The notes under the pieces were generated by a model. The model searched no databases. It was not told where the DNA came from and saw nothing but the letters and a program-made list of their open reading frames with translations. The position numbers and the translations under genes were made by a program. Source: Bacillota bacterium (GTDB lineage Bacteria > Bacillota > Clostridia > Peptostreptococcales > Anaerovoracaceae). From it: 6,475 nt of DNA. Where the stretch lies: the NCBI GenBank assembly GCA_017431395.1, contig JAFRLD010000126.1, forward strand, positions 1 to 6,475, given 5' to 3'. This document shows, piece by piece, positions 6,164 through 6,475 of this stretch (its first letter is position 1; every line of letters begins with the position of its first letter).

Positions 6164-6238
6164 GCTGGCGTGGCTCAACGGTAGAGCAGCTGATTTGTAA
6201 TCAGCAGGTTGGGGGTTCGATTCCCTCCGCCAGCTCCA
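6164..6238 (+). tRNA. tRNA-Thr (anticodon UGU), CCA encoded
   Basis: A complete cloverleaf. The acceptor stem GCTGGCG (6164-6170) pairs perfectly with CGCCAGC (6228-6234). The D arm is GCTC/GAGC (6173-6176, 6184-6187). The anticodon arm is GCTGA/TCAGC with loop TTTGTAA (6194-6200) and anticodon TGT at 6196-6198. The variable region is AGGTT. The T arm is GGGGG/CCCTC (one G-U) with loop TTCGATT (6216-6222). The discriminator is T (6235), followed by CCA (6236-6238). It reads ACA and, by wobble, other ACN codons. The U discriminator differs from the A of the E. coli and Bacillus threonine tRNAs. The last 19 bases are the start of the tandem repeat that follows. Confidence 0.97.
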
Positions 6239-6282
6239 AAAAAACGAAGGGAAACGAACCCGAAAGGGCGCGAACGTTGTGA

Positions 6283-6301
6283 GAATGTCCGGTGGACATT
6301 C
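6283..6301 (+). other. perfect 8-bp hairpin in repeat copy 1
   Basis: GAATGTCC (6283-6290) and GGACATTC (6294-6301) pair fully around a GGT loop. It recurs at 6431-6449. No T-run follows, so it is not an intrinsic terminator. It could be a processing site or protective structure in a transcript. Confidence 0.8.
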
Positions 6302-6346
6302 GAGCAGAGAGCGGGTCAAGCCGAACGGATGTGAGGCGCAGACCGT

Positions 6347-6363
6347 CGGCTGTGGAGCAGCCG
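6347..6363 (+). other. 6-bp GC-rich hairpin at the end of repeat copy 1
   Basis: CGGCTG (6347-6352) and CAGCCG (6358-6363) pair around TGGAG, just before the second copy of the tRNA 3' end. It occupies the same relative place in the second half of the unit as the 8-bp hairpin does in the first half. Confidence 0.7.
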
Positions 6364-6367
6364 GGTA

Positions 6368-6475
6368 ATTCCCTCCGCCAGCTCCAAAAAAACGAAGGGA
6401 AACGAACCCGAAAGGGCGCGAACGTTGTGAGAATGTCCGGTGGACATTCGAGCAGAGAGCGGGTCAAGCCGAACG
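6368..6475 (+). repeat. 148-base tandem repeat, copy 2 (cut by the window edge)
   Basis: These 108 bases are identical to 6220-6327, including the 19-base tRNA 3' end with CCA (6368-6386), the A run and the 8-bp hairpin (6431-6449). The tRNA 5' part is not repeated: upstream of the copy, the sequence CCGGGTA replaces the T-stem region. The array may continue beyond the window. Confidence 0.95.

Larger units (their letters stand above)
6220..6367 (+). repeat. 148-base tandem repeat, copy 1 (begins inside the tRNA 3' end)
   Basis: The unit begins with ATTCCCTCCGCCAGCTCCA, the last 19 bases of the tRNA, then A7 minus the A of CCA, a CCC-GAAA-GGG mini-hairpin (6259-6268), a perfect 8-bp hairpin (6283-6301) and a 6-bp hairpin (6347-6363). 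It has no plausible ORF on either strand. The sequence is GC-rich and looks like structured RNA rather than coding DNA. A transcript from the tRNA promoter would run through it, since no T-rich terminator is seen. Confidence 0.95.

Noticed and set aside
6113..6467. Minus-strand ORFs with WRRESNPQPADYKSAAL-like and LAEGIEPPTC-like peptides
   Set aside because: These are the antisense of the tRNA and of its repeated 3' end, a well-known source of false proteins. They have no ribosome site and share sequence only because of the repeat.
6220..6475. CRISPR array
   Set aside because: The repeated unit is 148 bases with no unique spacers, and it starts in a tRNA. There are no cas genes in the window.
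6164..6475. Complete second tRNA in the repeat
   Set aside because: Only the 3' 19 bases recur. No D arm, anticodon arm or 5' acceptor strand precedes 6368.

Overview
The window looks like chromosomal DNA of a low-to-mid GC Bacillota, most likely a clostridial anaerobe. The evidence is a CodY repressor whose DNA-binding half is almost the Bacillus sequence, an HslV with the Gram-positive FHATT start, strong GGAGG-type ribosome binding sites, consensus sigma-A promoters and a tRNA-Thr with an encoded CCA. Family or genus cannot be fixed from the sequence alone. All genes are on the + strand.

Region 1 (1-3140) holds the 3' part of topA (DNA topoisomerase I, N-terminal part outside the window), then hslV and hslU. 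HslV and HslU are the peptidase and ATPase of the HslUV (ClpQY) protease. The order topA, hslV, hslU, codY is the Bacillus topA-trmFO-xerC-clpQ-clpY-codY block without trmFO and xerC. Region 2 (3141-4072) is a 155-base regulatory gap followed by codY. The gap holds a good CodY-box match, one very strong and one weaker promoter, and short repeats, which suggests autoregulation. Region 3 (4073-6060) holds a 12-bp hairpin leader, the ribosome-associated GTPase hflX, and a 14-base-overlapping YigZ/IMPACT family gene.

Region 4 (6061-6475) starts with a near-consensus promoter whose -35 box lies in the loop of an inverted repeat that may also end the upstream transcript. It drives tRNA-Thr(UGU). 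From base 20 before the end of the tRNA onward, a 148-base unit begins to repeat in tandem. Each unit starts with the last 19 bases of the tRNA, including CCA, and carries several hairpins and an internal half-repeat. The second copy is cut by the window edge after 108 bases, all identical to the first. This layout resembles the E. coli tyrT/rtT repeats and is the most unusual thing in the window.

The protein-coding genes form a stress and nutrient module: chromosome topology (TopA), protein turnover (HslUV), GTP/amino-acid-responsive transcription (CodY) and ribosome rescue (HflX). The CodY sensor domain looks divergent at the positions that bind branched-chain amino acids and GTP in Bacillus, although its DNA-binding domain is conserved.
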